The notes beneath the pieces were generated by a model. The model did not search any database and had not been told where the DNA came from. It saw nothing but the letters and a program-made list of their open reading frames with translations. A stretch of 64,000 nucleotides of DNA from Parvibaculum lavamentivorans DS-1 (lineage in GTDB: Bacteria; Pseudomonadota; Alphaproteobacteria; Parvibaculales; Parvibaculaceae), in NCBI RefSeq assembly GCF_000017565.1, contig NC_009719.1, positions 3,517,001-3,581,000 of the forward strand, given 5' to 3'. A program made the translations under genes and the position numbers. Shown in pieces: positions 1-9,960 of this stretch. Each line of letters opens with the position of its first letter. The stretch's first letter is position 1.

Positions 1-986
1 CGAAGCAGCAATCGCAGCAAGCGGCCAATGATGTCGATCGCCGTGCCGGGGTCGTTGACGCCGGGCGAAAGGGCGCGCGACGCGATCTCCGCGAGGACGA
101 CTAGGCCGAAACGCGGGTCCGCGTCGAAAGTGCGCAGACCGCCGATCGCGCAGGCCGCGCAGACAAGGGCCGAGAATTTTTCTTCGTCCCAGCCTTTCTC
201 TTCGCCTTCGCCCTTTTCCTCCGGGCGGACAATCCAGACGAGTGGGCGGGCCGGGTCCACGAAGGCGCCCGGCAACGCGCCGAGATAGATATCGACATCG
301 AACTTGCCGGCGGCGGCACTCAGCGCCTGCATGTCTATGTGCTGTATGTAGCCGGTATCCGGCGCGTAGATGGGGACTGCGGCGCCGGGCACGCTTTCCT
401 GTCCGTTTCGCAAAGGCCGCCCGCCCATGAAGGGGTCCCGGGCGCGTTTGTCCATTGTGGCGAACGCAGCCTCTTCGATGCGGCTCGAGGTTTCGTCGAC
501 CCGGCCAAGGCTCGCGAGATGCTGAATCCAGCGCAGAAGCGTGACGACGATAATGACGATAACGCCGAGAGTGACGACGAACAGCATGACCCTGCCCCGC
601 TCGCCATAGAGCTCGGTATTGAGGGCGATGATGCCGACGAGGCTGTAGAGGAACGAACCGATGAACGTCGCCAGCACATTCTGCGTGGTGGTGTCCTGAC
701 GCAGCAGCTTCGTGGCGCGCGGCGTCACATCGCTTGTCGCCGCGCTGTAGGCCGTCACCATGATCGTGAGGGAGAAGGTCGTCACAGCGAGCATGCTGGA
801 GGCGAGAATATTGAGGATCTGATCGACCGCGTCGGAACCGATCTTGCCGGGGAGGTCCCAGGGGATGAGCCATTCCGCGCCGGTGGACAAAAGCGCGGTG
901 GCAACGCCGAGCAAGGCGAACAGCGAGGCACGAAGCCAGAGTTTGCGCGTCAGCCCCAGCAGTATCCAGCGCCATTTTTCGATCAT
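1..986 (-). CDS. DUF2254 family membrane protein (partial, runs off left edge)
   Basis: The reading frame starts at ATG 986 and stays open to the first base, so about 328 N-terminal residues are visible and the C-terminus is missing. The start reads MIEKWRWILLGLTRKLWLRA. Several hydrophobic segments follow in the first 150 residues (for example FALLGVATALL and VMLFVVTLGVIVIIVV), then a soluble part containing LSPGVNDPGTAIDIIGRLL. This layout fits the DUF2254 family of predicted inner-membrane proteins, whose function is not established. The start overlaps the stop of the upstream DUF421 gene as ATGA, so the two are probably co-transcribed and translationally coupled. Confidence 0.8.
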   Translation of the reverse strand, partial: MIEKWRWILLGLTRKLWLRASLFALLGVATALLSTGAEWLIPWDLPGKIGSDAVDQILNILASSMLAVTTFSLTIMVTAYSAATSDVTPRATKLLRQDTTTQNVLATFIGSFLYSLVGIIALNTELYGERGRVMLFVVTLGVIVIIVVTLLRWIQHLASLGRVDETSSRIEEAAFATMDKRARDPFMGGRPLRNGQESVPGAAVPIYAPDTGYIQHIDMQALSAAAGKFDVDIYLGALPGAFVDPARPLVWIVRPEEKGEGEEKGWDEEKFSALVCAACAIGGLRTFDADPRFGLVVLAEIASRALSPGVNDPGTAIDIIGRLLRLLL

Positions 987-1465
987 GCCGCCTTGCCTAT
1001 CACGCTGAGGGAGCCATCCGTTTCGAGAACCACGGCGGCGGCACCGGAAATATCGGCGAGACCATGCTCGCGCAGCGCCGCTTCCACTTCCTCGCGCGTG
1101 ACTCGCTGCCGGCGCAAGGCGCCATCGAGCCAGGCGCCATTGCGGACGAGAAGCGTCGGTTCGCTTTTGACGATGTTCTCGACGGCGGGTGAGCGGACCG
1201 CCAGCCATGTCAGCGCATATTGCAGGAAGACGAGAAGCGCGAGGGCGAGAACCCCTTCCGCGAGCGGCACCGACCGGTTGAGCAGGACTGTCGCCAAGGT
1301 CGAGCCGAGCGCCACCGTCACCACCAGATCGAATGCATTCATCTTGCTGAGCGTGCGCTTGCCCGAGGCGCGCAGGACGAGGACAAGGCTCGCATAGGCC
1401 GCCGTACCGACAAAGAGCACACGCCAAAGGCCGGTCCATGAATCGAACAGCATCGGTTCGTTCAA
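983..1465 (-). CDS. DUF421 (YetF-like) membrane protein
   Basis: This 160-residue protein has about three N-terminal membrane helices (LFVGTAAYASLVLVL, FDLVVTVALGSTLATVLL, VLALALLVFLQYALTWL) and a C-terminal cytoplasmic domain containing EPTLLVRNG and REEVEAALREHGL. This is the standard DUF421/YetF arrangement, and the length is normal for short family members. The conserved motif RASGKRTLSKMNAFD lies after the first helix. The molecular role is unknown. It leads a two-gene unit with the DUF2254 gene (ATGA overlap), and a second DUF421 paralogue lies about 700 bp away on the opposite strand. Confidence 0.85.
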   Translation of the reverse strand: MNEPMLFDSWTGLWRVLFVGTAAYASLVLVLRASGKRTLSKMNAFDLVVTVALGSTLATVLLNRSVPLAEGVLALALLVFLQYALTWLAVRSPAVENIVKSEPTLLVRNGAWLDGALRRQRVTREEVEAALREHGLADISGAAAVVLETDGSLSVIGKAA

Positions 1466-1641
1466 GGCTCGCTCCTCATCTGACGATTACCGGTCCACCC
1501 GGCCCATTAGAGAATAAAATGCGCGGAGAAGCATTATGTTCCATGTGGAAAGGCCCGGCGGAACTTTCCCGCAGGCGGCACGTTCTATGGCGGCTTCTGG
1601 CCCCTCCCTCCCCCTGGCGGCCGGCGCAGGAACACGCAGCC

Positions 1642-2178
1642 ATGCCCCCCGAAAGCCAAATTTCCTCTCACGATAAAGCCCCTGACTGGCGGAGCAGAGC
1701 ATATCCGATCCATGAGGATATGGACGTACAGCGAACGACATGGTGGGTGCAGCGCTGCGGCTGGGTGGCGCTCGGCCTGCTGGTGATTGCGGCGGCGCTC
1801 GGCCTCTTCTCGGAGGGACCGCTCAGCACCGCCAGCACCACGGGCGCCGCAGGCCGGATGGAAGTCAGCTATGACCGCTTCGGCCGGAACGGCGCGGCGA
1901 CACGAATTTCGATTACCGTGCGGGACAATGACGCGCAGGAATTGGCGATCACCCTCAGCAAGCCCATGATGGATGCCTTCGCCGTCGAGACCGTTCATCC
2001 CACACCGCGCGAGGAACGCAGCACGCCGGAGGGGACCGAGTTCGTCTTCGCCTCGACCGGCGGCGGGCCGCTCCGCGTCTATTTCGATGTCCGTCCGGAA
2101 TTAAGCGGCCTGATCCGGAGCGAAATTTCATTGCCTTACGGACCGCCCGCGCGGCTCACACAGTTCACCTATCCCTGA
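1642..2178 (+). CDS. Hypothetical single-pass membrane-anchored protein
   Basis: The frame is open from 1438, but ATG 1642, just after an AGGAAC stretch, is the most reasonable start and gives 178 residues. A cytoplasmic N-terminus of about 35 residues is followed by one helix (WVALGLLVIAAALGLF). The rest is an exported domain rich in beta-strand patterns (MEVSYDRFGRNGAATRISIT, ELAITLSKPMMDAF). I do not recognise the family. It ends 9 bp before the DUF421 gene at 2188, so the pair is probably an operon. Confidence 0.65.
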   Translation: MPPESQISSHDKAPDWRSRAYPIHEDMDVQRTTWWVQRCGWVALGLLVIAAALGLFSEGPLSTASTTGAAGRMEVSYDRFGRNGAATRISITVRDNDAQELAITLSKPMMDAFAVETVHPTPREERSTPEGTEFVFASTGGGPLRVYFDVRPELSGLIRSEISLPYGPPARLTQFTYP

Positions 2179-2187
2179 GAGGCCGAC

Positions 2188-2637
2188 ATGGACGCCATTC
2201 TCCGCGCCGTTGCGATCTATGTGTTTCTCCTCATCATCTTCCGCATTTCGGGACGCCGCACCTTTTCGGAAATCACCACATTCGATTTTGTCCTTCTGCT
2301 GATCATCGGCGAGGCGACGCAACAGGGGCTTCTCGGCGACGATTTTTCGGTGACGAATGCCTTTCTCATCATCTCGACGCTCATCATCATCGATATCGGG
2401 CTGTCGCTGTTCAAACGGTATGTGCCTGCCTCCGGCAAGATCCTCGACGGTGTACCGATGCTGCTGGTGGAAGACGGCGAGCCGCTGCACGAGCGGATGA
2501 AGAAAGCGCGTGTGAACGAATACGACATCATGGAAGCGGCGCGCCGAAGCCAGGGGCTCGAACGGATGGACCAGATCAAATATGCGGTGCTGGAGGTGAG
2601 CGGGACGATCAGCATCGTGCCGAAGCCGAAGGAGTGA
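2188..2637 (+). CDS. DUF421 (YetF-like) membrane protein, second copy
   Basis: This 149-residue protein has three predicted helices in the first 75 residues (AIYVFLLIIFRIS, FDFVLLLIIGEAT, AFLIISTLIIIDIGLSLF) and a YetF-type C-terminal domain with VPMLLVEDGEPL and MEAARRSQGLERMDQIKYAVLE. The motif FRISGRRTFSEITTFDFV matches the DUF421 signature and parallels RASGKRTLSKMNAFD in the minus-strand copy, so the two are diverged paralogues. It follows the anchored hypothetical protein by 9 bp. The role is unknown. Confidence 0.85.
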   Translation: MDAILRAVAIYVFLLIIFRISGRRTFSEITTFDFVLLLIIGEATQQGLLGDDFSVTNAFLIISTLIIIDIGLSLFKRYVPASGKILDGVPMLLVEDGEPLHERMKKARVNEYDIMEAARRSQGLERMDQIKYAVLEVSGTISIVPKPKE

Positions 2638-2649
2638 GGCGGGTGGCTC

Positions 2650-3462
2650 TCAGATCAGCCCGCCCATCGGCGAACTCGGGTCCGCATACAACTTCTTCGG
2701 CATCCGGCCCGCGAGGTAGGCGAGCCTGCCCGCTTCCACCGCGAGCTTCATCGCGCGCGCCATCTTGATCGGGTCCTTGGCTTCCGCGATGGCCGTGTTC
2801 ATCAGCACGCCGTCGACGCCCAATTCCATCGCCACTGCGGCGTCCGACGCCGTGCCGACGCCGGCGTCGACGAGGACGGGGACTTTCGACTGTTCGACGA
2901 TCAGGCGGATGTTGATCGGGTTCTGGATACCGAGGCCGGAGCCGATGGGGGCGGCGAGCGGCATGATCGCGCAGCAGCCCATGTCTTCGAGTTTCTTCGC
3001 CATGATCGGGTCGTCGGTGCAATAGACCATGACCTCGAAGCCATCCTTCAGCAGCGCCTCCGCCGCGCGCAGCGTTTCGATCATGTCGGGGTAGAGCGTC
3101 TTCTGGTCGCCAAGCACTTCGAGCTTCACGAGGTTCCAGCCGCCGGCTTCCCGCGCGAGGCGGAGCGTGCGCACCGCGTCTTCCGCCGTGTAGCATCCCG
3201 CGGTGTTCGGCAGGTAGATCACCTTCTTCGGGTCGATGAAGTCGACAAGCATCGGCTCGTCCGGATTGGTGACGTTCACCCGGCGGACGGCGACGGTGAC
3301 GATCTCGGCGCCTGCCGCTTCGACGGCGGCGGCGTTCTGCGCCAGGTCTTTATATTTGCCGGTGCCGACGATGAGGCGCGACTTCAGCCTGCGCCCGGCG
3401 ACGATGAAGGGATCGTCATCCGTCGCTGCCGGGGTGTCGATACGCGCTGCCACTTCCGTCAC
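2650..3462 (-). CDS. thiG: Thiazole synthase ThiG
   Basis: ThiG condenses deoxyxylulose 5-phosphate, an iminoacetate from glycine or tyrosine, and ThiS thiocarboxylate sulfur to form the thiazole moiety of thiamine. The sequence has the family core [19 protein letters not shown], the Schiff-base lysine region [10 protein letters not shown] (K113 from the start used here) and the C-terminal glycine-rich phosphate site [18 protein letters not shown]. The frame extends to ATG 3504, overlapping thiS. I prefer GTG 3462 because AGGAG lies nine bases upstream (3472-3476), giving 270 residues. It lies directly downstream of thiS. Confidence 0.93.
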   Translation of the reverse strand: MTEVAARIDTPAATDDDPFIVAGRRLKSRLIVGTGKYKDLAQNAAAVEAAGAEIVTVAVRRVNVTNPDEPMLVDFIDPKKVIYLPNTAGCYTAEDAVRTLRLAREAGGWNLVKLEVLGDQKTLYPDMIETLRAAEALLKDGFEVMVYCTDDPIMAKKLEDMGCCAIMPLAAPIGSGLGIQNPINIRLIVEQSKVPVLVDAGVGTASDAAVAMELGVDGVLMNTAIAEAKDPIKMARAMKLAVEAGRLAYLAGRMPKKLYADPSSPMGGLI

Positions 3463-3487
3463 TTCACTTAACTCCTGTTTGGCCGCG

Positions 3488-3688
3488 TCAGCCGCCGCCG
3501 ACAAAATTCACGATCTCGATGCGGTCACCGTCGCCAAGCGCCACTTCGCCATAGGCGGAGCGCGGCACGATTTCGAGATTGCGCTCGACGGCGATCTTGC
3601 CGGGTTTCAGGCGCAGGCTTTCAATGAGGCCGAGAACCGTCAACGGGCCGTCCATCTCGCGCAATTCGCCGTTCACCGTGAGCTTCAT
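3488..3688 (-). CDS. thiS: Sulfur carrier protein ThiS
   Basis: This is a 66-residue ubiquitin-like sulfur carrier for thiazole synthesis. The beta-grasp fold is recognisable from [21 protein letters not shown] at the start and [12 protein letters not shown] at the end. The C-terminal di-glycine is the residue pair that is adenylated and thiocarboxylated before sulfur transfer to ThiG. It is followed immediately by thiG, as in many proteobacterial thi operons. No thiO or thiE is next to it in this window. Confidence 0.92.
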   Translation of the reverse strand: MKLTVNGELREMDGPLTVLGLIESLRLKPGKIAVERNLEIVPRSAYGEVALGDGDRIEIVNFVGGG

Positions 3689-3809
3689 CTGACCGTTAAC
3701 GCCTTTCCAACGGCCGGATAATGGGTGAGCGGGAGCCTCAGTTCAAGGCCGGGGCCGCGCCCCGACGGAAGGTGCCAAGCCCTTCTTTCCACATGCCTTT
3801 TACCGGCCT

Positions 3810-3837
3810 TTTACTGGCGGGGCGACTTGCGTATAAA
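3810..3837 (+). promoter_or_regulatory. Candidate sigma70-type promoter for aroQ-accB-accC
   Basis: TTTACT (3810-3815, 4 of 6 matches to the -35 consensus) and TATAAA (3832-3837, 5 of 6 to the -10) are separated by 16 bp. They lie in the 275-bp gap between the divergent thiS and aroQ genes. Transcription would start near 3844, leaving a leader of about 120 nt before aroQ. This was assigned by eye only. Confidence 0.35.
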
Positions 3838-3963
3838 AGAGACTTCCGAATCGGGGGCGAGCCGGGACGAGGCCGGGTGGCGGGGACCACAATTTCGCCC
3901 TTTTAGAGCCCTTATGTCCCCTTCCGAGATCAGGCGGTCACGCCGGAAAGCCCGTTCGACCCG

Positions 3964-4422
3964 ATGGCCAAACAGAGTTCCAAAGCGGCCGCGAAGCCTG
4001 TCTTCGTGCTCAACGGCCCGAACCTCAACCTGCTGGGCCAGCGGGAGCCGGAAATCTATGGCAGCACGACGCTGGCCGATATCGAGAAGCTGGTGAAGGC
4101 GCGGGCGAAGACACTTGGCCTCACCGTCGATTGCCGTCAGTCGAACCATGAGGGCGAACTGGTGGACTGGATTCAGGAGGCGCGCGGAAGCGCGGCGGGC
4201 CTGATCCTCAATGCGGGCGCCTATTCGCACACATCCATTGCCATTCACGATGCGCTGGCGACGCTCGACATTCCCATTATCGAGGTTCACATCTCGAATA
4301 TCTACAAGCGCGAAAGCTTCCGGCACCATTCCACCGTGTCTTCAGTCGCCACCGGCCTCATCTGCGGCCTCGGCACGATCGGATACGAATTGGCGCTCGA
4401 AGCCGTAAAATCAAAAATCTGA
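3964..4422 (+). CDS. aroQ: 3-dehydroquinate dehydratase, type II
   Basis: The enzyme dehydrates 3-dehydroquinate to 3-dehydroshikimate in the shikimate pathway. At 152 residues it has the normal type II length. It shows the family motifs in order: [20 protein letters not shown] (residues about 13-32, with the active-site loop tyrosine), [29 protein letters not shown] (catalytic histidine region) and [17 protein letters not shown]. It is the first gene of an aroQ-accB-accC unit, a common alphaproteobacterial arrangement, and ends 16 bp before accB. Confidence 0.96.
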   Translation: MAKQSSKAAAKPVFVLNGPNLNLLGQREPEIYGSTTLADIEKLVKARAKTLGLTVDCRQSNHEGELVDWIQEARGSAAGLILNAGAYSHTSIAIHDALATLDIPIIEVHISNIYKRESFRHHSTVSSVATGLICGLGTIGYELALEAVKSKI

Positions 4423-4438
4423 CCAGGAGTTTGTTCAC

Positions 4439-4948
4439 GTGGCAGCATCAAGACAACCGGCCAGCGACAAACCCGCGAGCGACAAGGGAAGCAAGAAAAG
4501 CGAGATGAGCAAGTCAGGCGTCGATCAGGAACTGATCCGGCAGTTGGCCGCCCTCCTCACGGAGACGGACCTCAGCGAAATCGAGATCGAGACGGATAAT
4601 CTGAAGCTGCGCGTGGCGCGCCAGATCTCGCAGGCCGTCGCGCATGTGCCGGCGCCCGCGCCCTCCGCGCCCGTGGCGGCAGCGGCGCCAACGCCCGCCG
4701 AAGCGGCGTCGCATCCCGGGACCGTAACCTCGCCGATGGTGGGCACGGTCTATCTCGCGCCGGAGCCCGGCGCGCCGGTCTTCATCCAGCCCGGCAGCTC
4801 GGTCACAGAAGGCCAGACCGTCCTCATCATCGAGGCGATGAAGACGATGAACCACATTCCCGCCCCGCGCAGCGGCAAGTTGACCGCGGTTCTTGTCGAA
4901 GACGGGCAGCCGGTCGAGTTCGCCGAAGCACTCTTCATAATCGAATAA
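4439..4948 (+). CDS. accB: Biotin carboxyl carrier protein of acetyl-CoA carboxylase
   Basis: This is the carrier subunit of acetyl-CoA carboxylase, which holds biotin between the carboxylase and transferase reactions at the first step of fatty acid synthesis. It is 169 residues from GTG 4439, which has CAGGAG 10-15 bases upstream; ATG 4505 is an alternative. It has an N-terminal helical region, an Ala/Pro-rich linker (residues about 70-92) and a C-terminal biotinyl domain. The biotinylated lysine is in EAMKTMNHI (K135). It lies between aroQ and accC, 16 bp before accC. Confidence 0.95.
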   Translation: MAASRQPASDKPASDKGSKKSEMSKSGVDQELIRQLAALLTETDLSEIEIETDNLKLRVARQISQAVAHVPAPAPSAPVAAAAPTPAEAASHPGTVTSPMVGTVYLAPEPGAPVFIQPGSSVTEGQTVLIIEAMKTMNHIPAPRSGKLTAVLVEDGQPVEFAEALFIIE

Positions 4949-4964
4949 GAGACCGGACCCGCAC

Positions 4965-6308
4965 ATGTTCGAGAAGGTCCTCATTGCAAACCGCGGCGAA
5001 ATCGCGCTGCGCATCCATCGCGCCTGCCGCGAGATGGGCATCAAGACGGTCGCCGTTCATTCGACGGCGGACGCCGACGCGATGCATGTCCGCCTCGCAA
5101 ACGAGAGCGTGTGCATCGGTCCGCCTTCCGCGACCGACAGCTACCTGAACATTCCGGCAATCATCTCCGCCTGCGAGATCACGGGCGCGGATGCGGTTCA
5201 TCCGGGCTATGGCTTCCTGTCGGAGAATGCGAAGTTCGCCGACATCCTGAAGGCGCATGGCATCACCTTCATCGGACCGAGCGGCGACCACATCCGCCTG
5301 ATGGGCGACAAGATCCAGGCGAAGGTGACGGCGAAATCGCTCGGTATTCCCTGCGTGCCCGGCTCGGACGGCGCCATCACCACCGACGAACAGGCCTACA
5401 AGGTTGCCGAGGAAACGGGATATCCCGTGCTCGTAAAGGCGGCGGCAGGCGGCGGCGGGCGCGGCATGAAGGTCGCGCGGTCGCGCGGCGAGCTGTCATC
5501 CGCACTCTCGACCGCGCGCGCGGAAGCGAAAGCCGCCTTCGGCGACGATGCGCTCTACATGGAAAAATATCTCGGCCAGCCGCGCCATATCGAGGTGCAG
5601 GTGATTGCCGACAGCCACGGCAATGTGGCCCATCTCGGCGAGCGCGACTGTTCGCTGCAGCGGCGCCACCAGAAGGTACTGGAAGAAAGCCCCTCGCCCG
5701 CGCTCAACACCGCGCAGCGCGCCGAAATCGGCGGCATCGTCTCGAAGGCGATCAAAGGGCTCGGCTATCTCGGCGTCGGCACGATCGAATTCCTCTATGA
5801 AGACGGTCAGTTCTTCTTCATCGAAATGAATACGCGCCTCCAGGTCGAGCATCCGATCACCGAAGCGGTGACGGGTATCGACATCGTGCGCGAGCAGATC
5901 CGCATCGCGGCCGGCATGGAAATGAGCTTCACCCAGGACGATGTGGAGTTTTCCGGCCACGCGATCGAATGCCGTATCAACGCCGAAGATCCCAAGACCT
6001 TCGCCCCCTCCCCCGGCACCATCAAGGACTTCCACACGCCGGGCGGGCTCGGCGTGCGCGTCGACAGCGCGGTCTATTCCGGCTACCGGATACCGCCTTA
6101 TTATGACAGCCTGATCGGCAAGCTCGTGGTGCATGGGCGCAACCGCAACGAATGCCTGATGCGGCTTCGGCGCTCGCTGCATGAATTCGTCATCGACGGC
6201 ATCAAGACGACCATTCCGCTCTTTCAGGAACTCGTCAACGAGCCCGACTTCATCAATGGCGAATATCATATCCACTGGCTGGAAGACTTTCTGAAAAAGA
6301 ACGCCTGA
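4965..6308 (+). CDS. accC: Biotin carboxylase subunit of acetyl-CoA carboxylase
   Basis: The enzyme uses ATP and bicarbonate to carboxylate the biotin of AccB. At 447 residues it is the usual length. The N-terminal domain starts [20 protein letters not shown]. The ATP-grasp domain contains the glycine-rich loop [14 protein letters not shown] and the metal/biotin region [17 protein letters not shown] biotin carboxylase C-terminal domain follows ([13 protein letters not shown] to the end). It is the last gene of the aroQ-accB-accC unit. Confidence 0.97.
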   Translation: MFEKVLIANRGEIALRIHRACREMGIKTVAVHSTADADAMHVRLANESVCIGPPSATDSYLNIPAIISACEITGADAVHPGYGFLSENAKFADILKAHGITFIGPSGDHIRLMGDKIQAKVTAKSLGIPCVPGSDGAITTDEQAYKVAEETGYPVLVKAAAGGGGRGMKVARSRGELSSALSTARAEAKAAFGDDALYMEKYLGQPRHIEVQVIADSHGNVAHLGERDCSLQRRHQKVLEESPSPALNTAQRAEIGGIVSKAIKGLGYLGVGTIEFLYEDGQFFFIEMNTRLQVEHPITEAVTGIDIVREQIRIAAGMEMSFTQDDVEFSGHAIECRINAEDPKTFAPSPGTIKDFHTPGGLGVRVDSAVYSGYRIPPYYDSLIGKLVVHGRNRNECLMRLRRSLHEFVIDGIKTTIPLFQELVNEPDFINGEYHIHWLEDFLKKNA

Positions 6309-6349
6309 GGTTTCGGAACCGGCGCGATGCTTCGCGCGTATTGGTTTTG

Positions 6350-8320
6350 ATGGACTGGCGTGCACATCCTCGGCTCGCGGTCTTCGCCGTTCTGGCGGTG
6401 ATCGCGGTTGTCCTCTTTATCTTCTGGGACTGGAACTGGTTCCGCCCGATGGTGGAGGCGCGGGTATCCGCCGCGGCAGGACGCGAGGTTCGCATCGGCC
6501 ATTTCGATGTCGATCTTTCATTCACACCCCGTGCCGTTCTCGACGATGTGACCATCGAGAACCCGTCCGGTTTCGGCGAGGAAGAGCCGCTTGGCAGCAT
6601 CGAGCGGCTGAGCGTAAGCCTGCGGGCCGGGCCGGCCCTGCGCGGCCGCATCGTCATTCCGGAAATCCGCCTCGTGAAGCCGGTGGGCAATCTTCGCAGC
6701 AACAGCGAGGGCGTGCGCAACTGGGATTTCGGGACGTCCAGCTCCGGCGAAGGCGGCGCGATGCCGGAGATCGGCGAACTCATCATCGAGGAGGGATCGG
6801 TCCGCTTTGCCGATCCTGAATTGCAGGCGGACTTCACGACCCTCATTCACACCGAAGAAGCCGACGGCGAAGCGATGCTAGTGGCGACGACCGAGGGCAC
6901 CTACAACGGTGCGCCTGTCGAGGCCCGCTTCCGCGGCGGCGCGCTTCTGACGCTGCGCGAGACGGAGCGTCCCTATCCGGTGCACCTTCAGGCGAAAAAC
7001 GGCGATACGCATATTTCGCTGGAGGGCACGCTCGTCAATCCGCTCGAATTTGCGGGTGCGCAACTTGCGCTCGAACTGGAGGGCAAGTCGCTCGACCATC
7101 TCGAACCGATCATCCTTATCCCGCTCGTCTCGACGCCGCCCTACCGGCTGGAAGGCCGCCTCGACTACGCGGAAGGGCGTATCCGTTTCAACGACTTCTC
7201 CGGCCGCGTCGGACAGAGCGACCTCTCCGGCGACTTCGCCGTCGATCCGGGCGAGGAGCGTCCGCAAATCACCGCCGACCTCCGCTCGAAGCGCGTGCTG
7301 CTCGCCGATCTCGGCGGCTTTATCGGTGCCGCGCCCGGCGAGGTGAGCCAGCAGCCGGATATGTCGGAAGAACAGCAGGCCGAGCATGCGAGGTCCGAGG
7401 CAAGCCCGCGGCTCCTCCCCGATGAGCCTTTTGAAATACCCGACATTCGCGCAGCCGATTTCGACGTGCGCTATGAGGCGACGCGGATCGAAGGCGACAA
7501 CATGCCCCTCGATAATCTTGTGACGGTGCTGAAGATCGAGAATGGCAAGGTGACGCTGGAGCCGCTCAATTTCGGCGTCGGCCAGGGCGAGATTTCCAGC
7601 AACATCATGCTGGATGCGCGCGAGGACCCCATGCATGTCACCGCCGACATTGATTTCCGCCGGGTCGATCTCAGCCGCGTGATGGACGCGACAGGCGTGT
7701 TCGAGGGAACCGGCACCATTGGCGGACGTGCCGTTCTCGAAACGAGAGGCAATTCGATTGCTTCCATGCTTGGAAGCGGCGATGGCGAGCTCCGGCTTTT
7801 CATGGCGGGCGGCGACATGAGTGCGCTGCTCGTCGATCTGGCGGGCCTCGACATCGGCAATTCGATCCTGTCTCTGCTCGGCCTGCCGGACCGGACGGCC
7901 ATCCGTTGCATGGTGAGCGACTTCAAGCTGGAGGACGGTCAACTGCTGACACGCGCCCTTTATGTCGATACGGAAAAGGCGAACATTGTCGGCGAAGGCG
8001 CCATCGATCTTGGCGAGGAAACGATCGACTACCAGATCACCACCGAGCCAAAGCAGCCGAGCATCGGCGCGGTGGCCGCACCCATCAATATCGAGGGGAG
8101 GCTCAAGGACCCCGCGATCGGGCCGGACGCCGAGGCACTGGCGGCGCGCGCCGGCACGGCCACCATTCTCGGGGTGCTGCTGACGCCCCTGGCCGCCCTT
8201 CTGCCCACCATCCAGCTCGGCCTCGGCGAGGACAATGAGTGCGTGGAGAGCGTCAACCGGATGGAACGCGAGAGCGAGGCCCTGCCGCGGAACGGAACGG
8301 ACGAACCGGCTGAAAATTGA
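6350..8320 (+). CDS. AsmA family envelope protein
   Basis: This 656-residue protein has an N-terminal membrane anchor ([18 protein letters not shown]) followed by a long periplasmic region typical of the AsmA/TamB-like superfamily. The start shows [21 protein letters not shown] and the C-terminal AsmA-like part [21 protein letters not shown]. Family members are thought to be bridge-like proteins in phospholipid or outer-membrane homeostasis; the substrate here is unknown. ATG 6350 is chosen over an in-frame TTG at 6341. It begins 41 bp after accC on the same strand. Confidence 0.85.
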   Translation: MDWRAHPRLAVFAVLAVIAVVLFIFWDWNWFRPMVEARVSAAAGREVRIGHFDVDLSFTPRAVLDDVTIENPSGFGEEEPLGSIERLSVSLRAGPALRGRIVIPEIRLVKPVGNLRSNSEGVRNWDFGTSSSGEGGAMPEIGELIIEEGSVRFADPELQADFTTLIHTEEADGEAMLVATTEGTYNGAPVEARFRGGALLTLRETERPYPVHLQAKNGDTHISLEGTLVNPLEFAGAQLALELEGKSLDHLEPIILIPLVSTPPYRLEGRLDYAEGRIRFNDFSGRVGQSDLSGDFAVDPGEERPQITADLRSKRVLLADLGGFIGAAPGEVSQQPDMSEEQQAEHARSEASPRLLPDEPFEIPDIRAADFDVRYEATRIEGDNMPLDNLVTVLKIENGKVTLEPLNFGVGQGEISSNIMLDAREDPMHVTADIDFRRVDLSRVMDATGVFEGTGTIGGRAVLETRGNSIASMLGSGDGELRLFMAGGDMSALLVDLAGLDIGNSILSLLGLPDRTAIRCMVSDFKLEDGQLLTRALYVDTEKANIVGEGAIDLGEETIDYQITTEPKQPSIGAVAAPINIEGRLKDPAIGPDAEALAARAGTATILGVLLTPLAALLPTIQLGLGEDNECVESVNRMERESEALPRNGTDEPAEN

Positions 8321-8418
8321 TGCCCCGCCCCTGTAGCGGTATCGCGCGGCGCCGGTCTCCGCTACATTTCGCGCGAGGGGCCGGCCGAGGTGGTATCGCG
8401 AGGAATGGCGACACGAAG

Positions 8419-9069
8419 ATGAGCAACATTGATTCCGATGTGCTGCTCCGCGCCTATGCATATGGCGTCTTTCCGATGGCGGAAGCGCGGGACGATCCGC
8501 AGCTTTACTGGATCGATCCGGAGGCCCGGGGCATCCTGCCGCTCACTGATTTTCACGTGCCGAAGCGGCTGCGGCGGACCATCCGCCAGGCCCCCTTCAC
8601 TGTCAGGATCGATACGGCCTTTCGGGAGGTCATGCTCGGCTGCGCGGAAAACGGGCCGAACCGGAACGGCACCTGGATCAACGACCGCATCATCTCGCTC
8701 TATTGCGACCTGCATGAGCGCGGGCGGGCGCATTCGGTCGAATGCTGGCTGGATGACCGGCTTGTCGGCGGGCTTTATGGCGTATCGCTCGGCGCGGCGT
8801 TTTTCGGCGAGAGCATGTTCAGCCGCGAGACCGATGCGAGCAAGGTGGCGCTGGTCTATCTCGCGGCACGGCTGATCGCGGGCGGATACAAGCTGCTCGA
8901 CACGCAGTTCGTGACGACGCATCTGCAGCAGTTCGGTGCAAAGGAAGTGTCCCGCAACGTCTATCGCTCGATGCTGTTCGAGGCGACGGCGATGACGGCG
9001 GATTTCTACTCGCTGCCGGTCGATGCGCCGCCGGAGGCGGTTTTGCAGTCCGTCACCCAGATGTCGTAG
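8419..9069 (+). CDS. aat: Leucyl/phenylalanyl-tRNA--protein transferase
   Basis: The enzyme adds Leu or Phe from aminoacyl-tRNA to proteins with N-terminal Arg or Lys, marking them for ClpS/ClpAP degradation. From ATG 8419 it is 216 residues. It begins with the family signature [14 protein letters not shown] and contains [37 protein letters not shown] and [15 protein letters not shown]. The frame is open further upstream to 8317, but the Aat domain starts at the chosen site. The last 64 bp overlap the 3' end of the DUF2155 gene on the other strand. Confidence 0.94.
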   Translation: MSNIDSDVLLRAYAYGVFPMAEARDDPQLYWIDPEARGILPLTDFHVPKRLRRTIRQAPFTVRIDTAFREVMLGCAENGPNRNGTWINDRIISLYCDLHERGRAHSVECWLDDRLVGGLYGVSLGAAFFGESMFSRETDASKVALVYLAARLIAGGYKLLDTQFVTTHLQQFGAKEVSRNVYRSMLFEATAMTADFYSLPVDAPPEAVLQSVTQMS

Positions 9070-9413
9070 ACAGGGTGCTCGAGGCCGTTCAGGCCGGGGC
9101 TTTCGGCAAACATCCATCCCTCGAAAATCGGCGCCGGCTGAACGCTGTCGTCGTCGCGGTCGATCTGGCGGATTTCGAGGAAAGCGGCCGTCTGCGGCGG
9201 CTCTTCCGGCGGCCGCTTGTCGCAAGCGCGGACGAGAACCTCCAGCGAGCCGAATTGCGCAGGCTCATCCACCTTTACGCTGAAGCTTGTGACGCGCGCG
9301 GTCGTCTTATCGAGGCCGCTGAAGACGGCGACGGGATATTTGTCCGCGAATGCCGGCGCGGCCGAAAGGCAGAGAATGGCCGATGCGGCGGCAAGGCGCG
9401 CGAGGTGGCGCAT
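9006..9413 (-). CDS. DUF2155 family secreted protein
   Basis: This 135-residue protein has a clear signal peptide ([20 protein letters not shown], cleavage near residue 23). The short exported domain has motifs of the alphaproteobacterial DUF2155 family: [40 protein letters not shown], and [20 protein letters not shown] followed by DIWVTDC. Two cysteines in the mature part could form a disulfide. The function is unknown. It lies 3 bp downstream of mlaD, so it is likely part of that envelope/respiration unit. Confidence 0.85.
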   Translation of the reverse strand: MRHLARLAAASAILCLSAAPAFADKYPVAVFSGLDKTTARVTSFSVKVDEPAQFGSLEVLVRACDKRPPEEPPQTAAFLEIRQIDRDDDSVQPAPIFEGWMFAESPGLNGLEHPVYDIWVTDCKTASGGASTGSE

Positions 9414-9416
9414 GTT

Positions 9417-9911
9417 TTACTGGCCGCCCATCGGGTCGGCGGCCGGGCTGCCGCCGGAGGAGTCTCCCCCGCCCTGCGTCGAGAACACGGCCTGGCCGAT
9501 CAGGCTCATCAGGTCGACGGAGCCCTGGGTGAACATGATCTCGCCGCCATCGGCGAGGTATTCCTCGCTGCCGCCCGGCGTGACCGAGATGTAGCTGCCG
9601 CCGAGGAGCCCCTCGCTGGTAATCTTGGCGCTGCTGTCGTCCGGCAGCTTCACGTTCTGTGCGATATCGAGCGTCACGACCGCCTGGAAGGTTTCCGGAT
9701 CGAGGTTCTGGCGCACCACCGTTCCCACCTTGATGCCCGAGACGCGAACATCCGCGCCATTGGCGAGCCCGTCGATGCCGCTGAAGGCGGCATTCACATG
9801 GTAGCCGGCGCTGCCGCGCATGCCGGAGGCGCTGTAGCCGTAAAAGAGGAAGACGGCGGCCACCGCAACGACCAGCGTGCCGATCAGCGTTTCGACGAGA
9901 TTGCTTTGCAT
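9417..9911 (-). CDS. mlaD: Phospholipid transport MCE-domain protein MlaD
   Basis: MlaD is the periplasmic, inner-membrane-anchored lipid-binding subunit of the Mla transporter that maintains outer-membrane lipid asymmetry. From ATG 9911 it is 164 residues: one N-terminal helix (ETLIGTLVVAVAAVFLFYG), then a single MCE domain (YHVNAAFSGIDGLANGADVR, GIKVGTVVRQNLDPETFQAV, SEGLLGGSYISVTPG), then a Gly/Ser-rich tail. The frame stays open far upstream, but that part overlaps the NDUFA12-like gene. mlaE, mlaF and mlaC are not nearby, so the rest of the transporter is presumably elsewhere. Confidence 0.88.
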   Translation of the reverse strand: MQSNLVETLIGTLVVAVAAVFLFYGYSASGMRGSAGYHVNAAFSGIDGLANGADVRVSGIKVGTVVRQNLDPETFQAVVTLDIAQNVKLPDDSSAKITSEGLLGGSYISVTPGGSEEYLADGGEIMFTQGSVDLMSLIGQAVFSTQGGGDSSGGSPAADPMGGQ

Positions 9912-9960
9912 GGCGGTCCCTGAATGATCCTGTATCGGAAATGCCTGGATGGCGGAATGC

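Noticed and set aside
339-1397. Long plus-strand ORF (352 codons)
   Set aside because: Antisense shadow of the DUF2254 and DUF421 genes, which have clear family sequence and membrane helices.
3689-3790. Possible TPP (THI-box) riboswitch upstream of thiS on the minus strand
   Set aside because: GTCGGGGCGC, a CTGAG and ACCC followed by TTATCCGGCC look vaguely like parts of a THI element, but the conserved CTGAGA is CTGAGG and the GAACCTGATC half of the core is missing. A covariance search would settle it.
6878-8461. Minus-strand ORF of 527 codons
   Set aside because: Antisense to the AsmA-like gene and aat, with no domain features.
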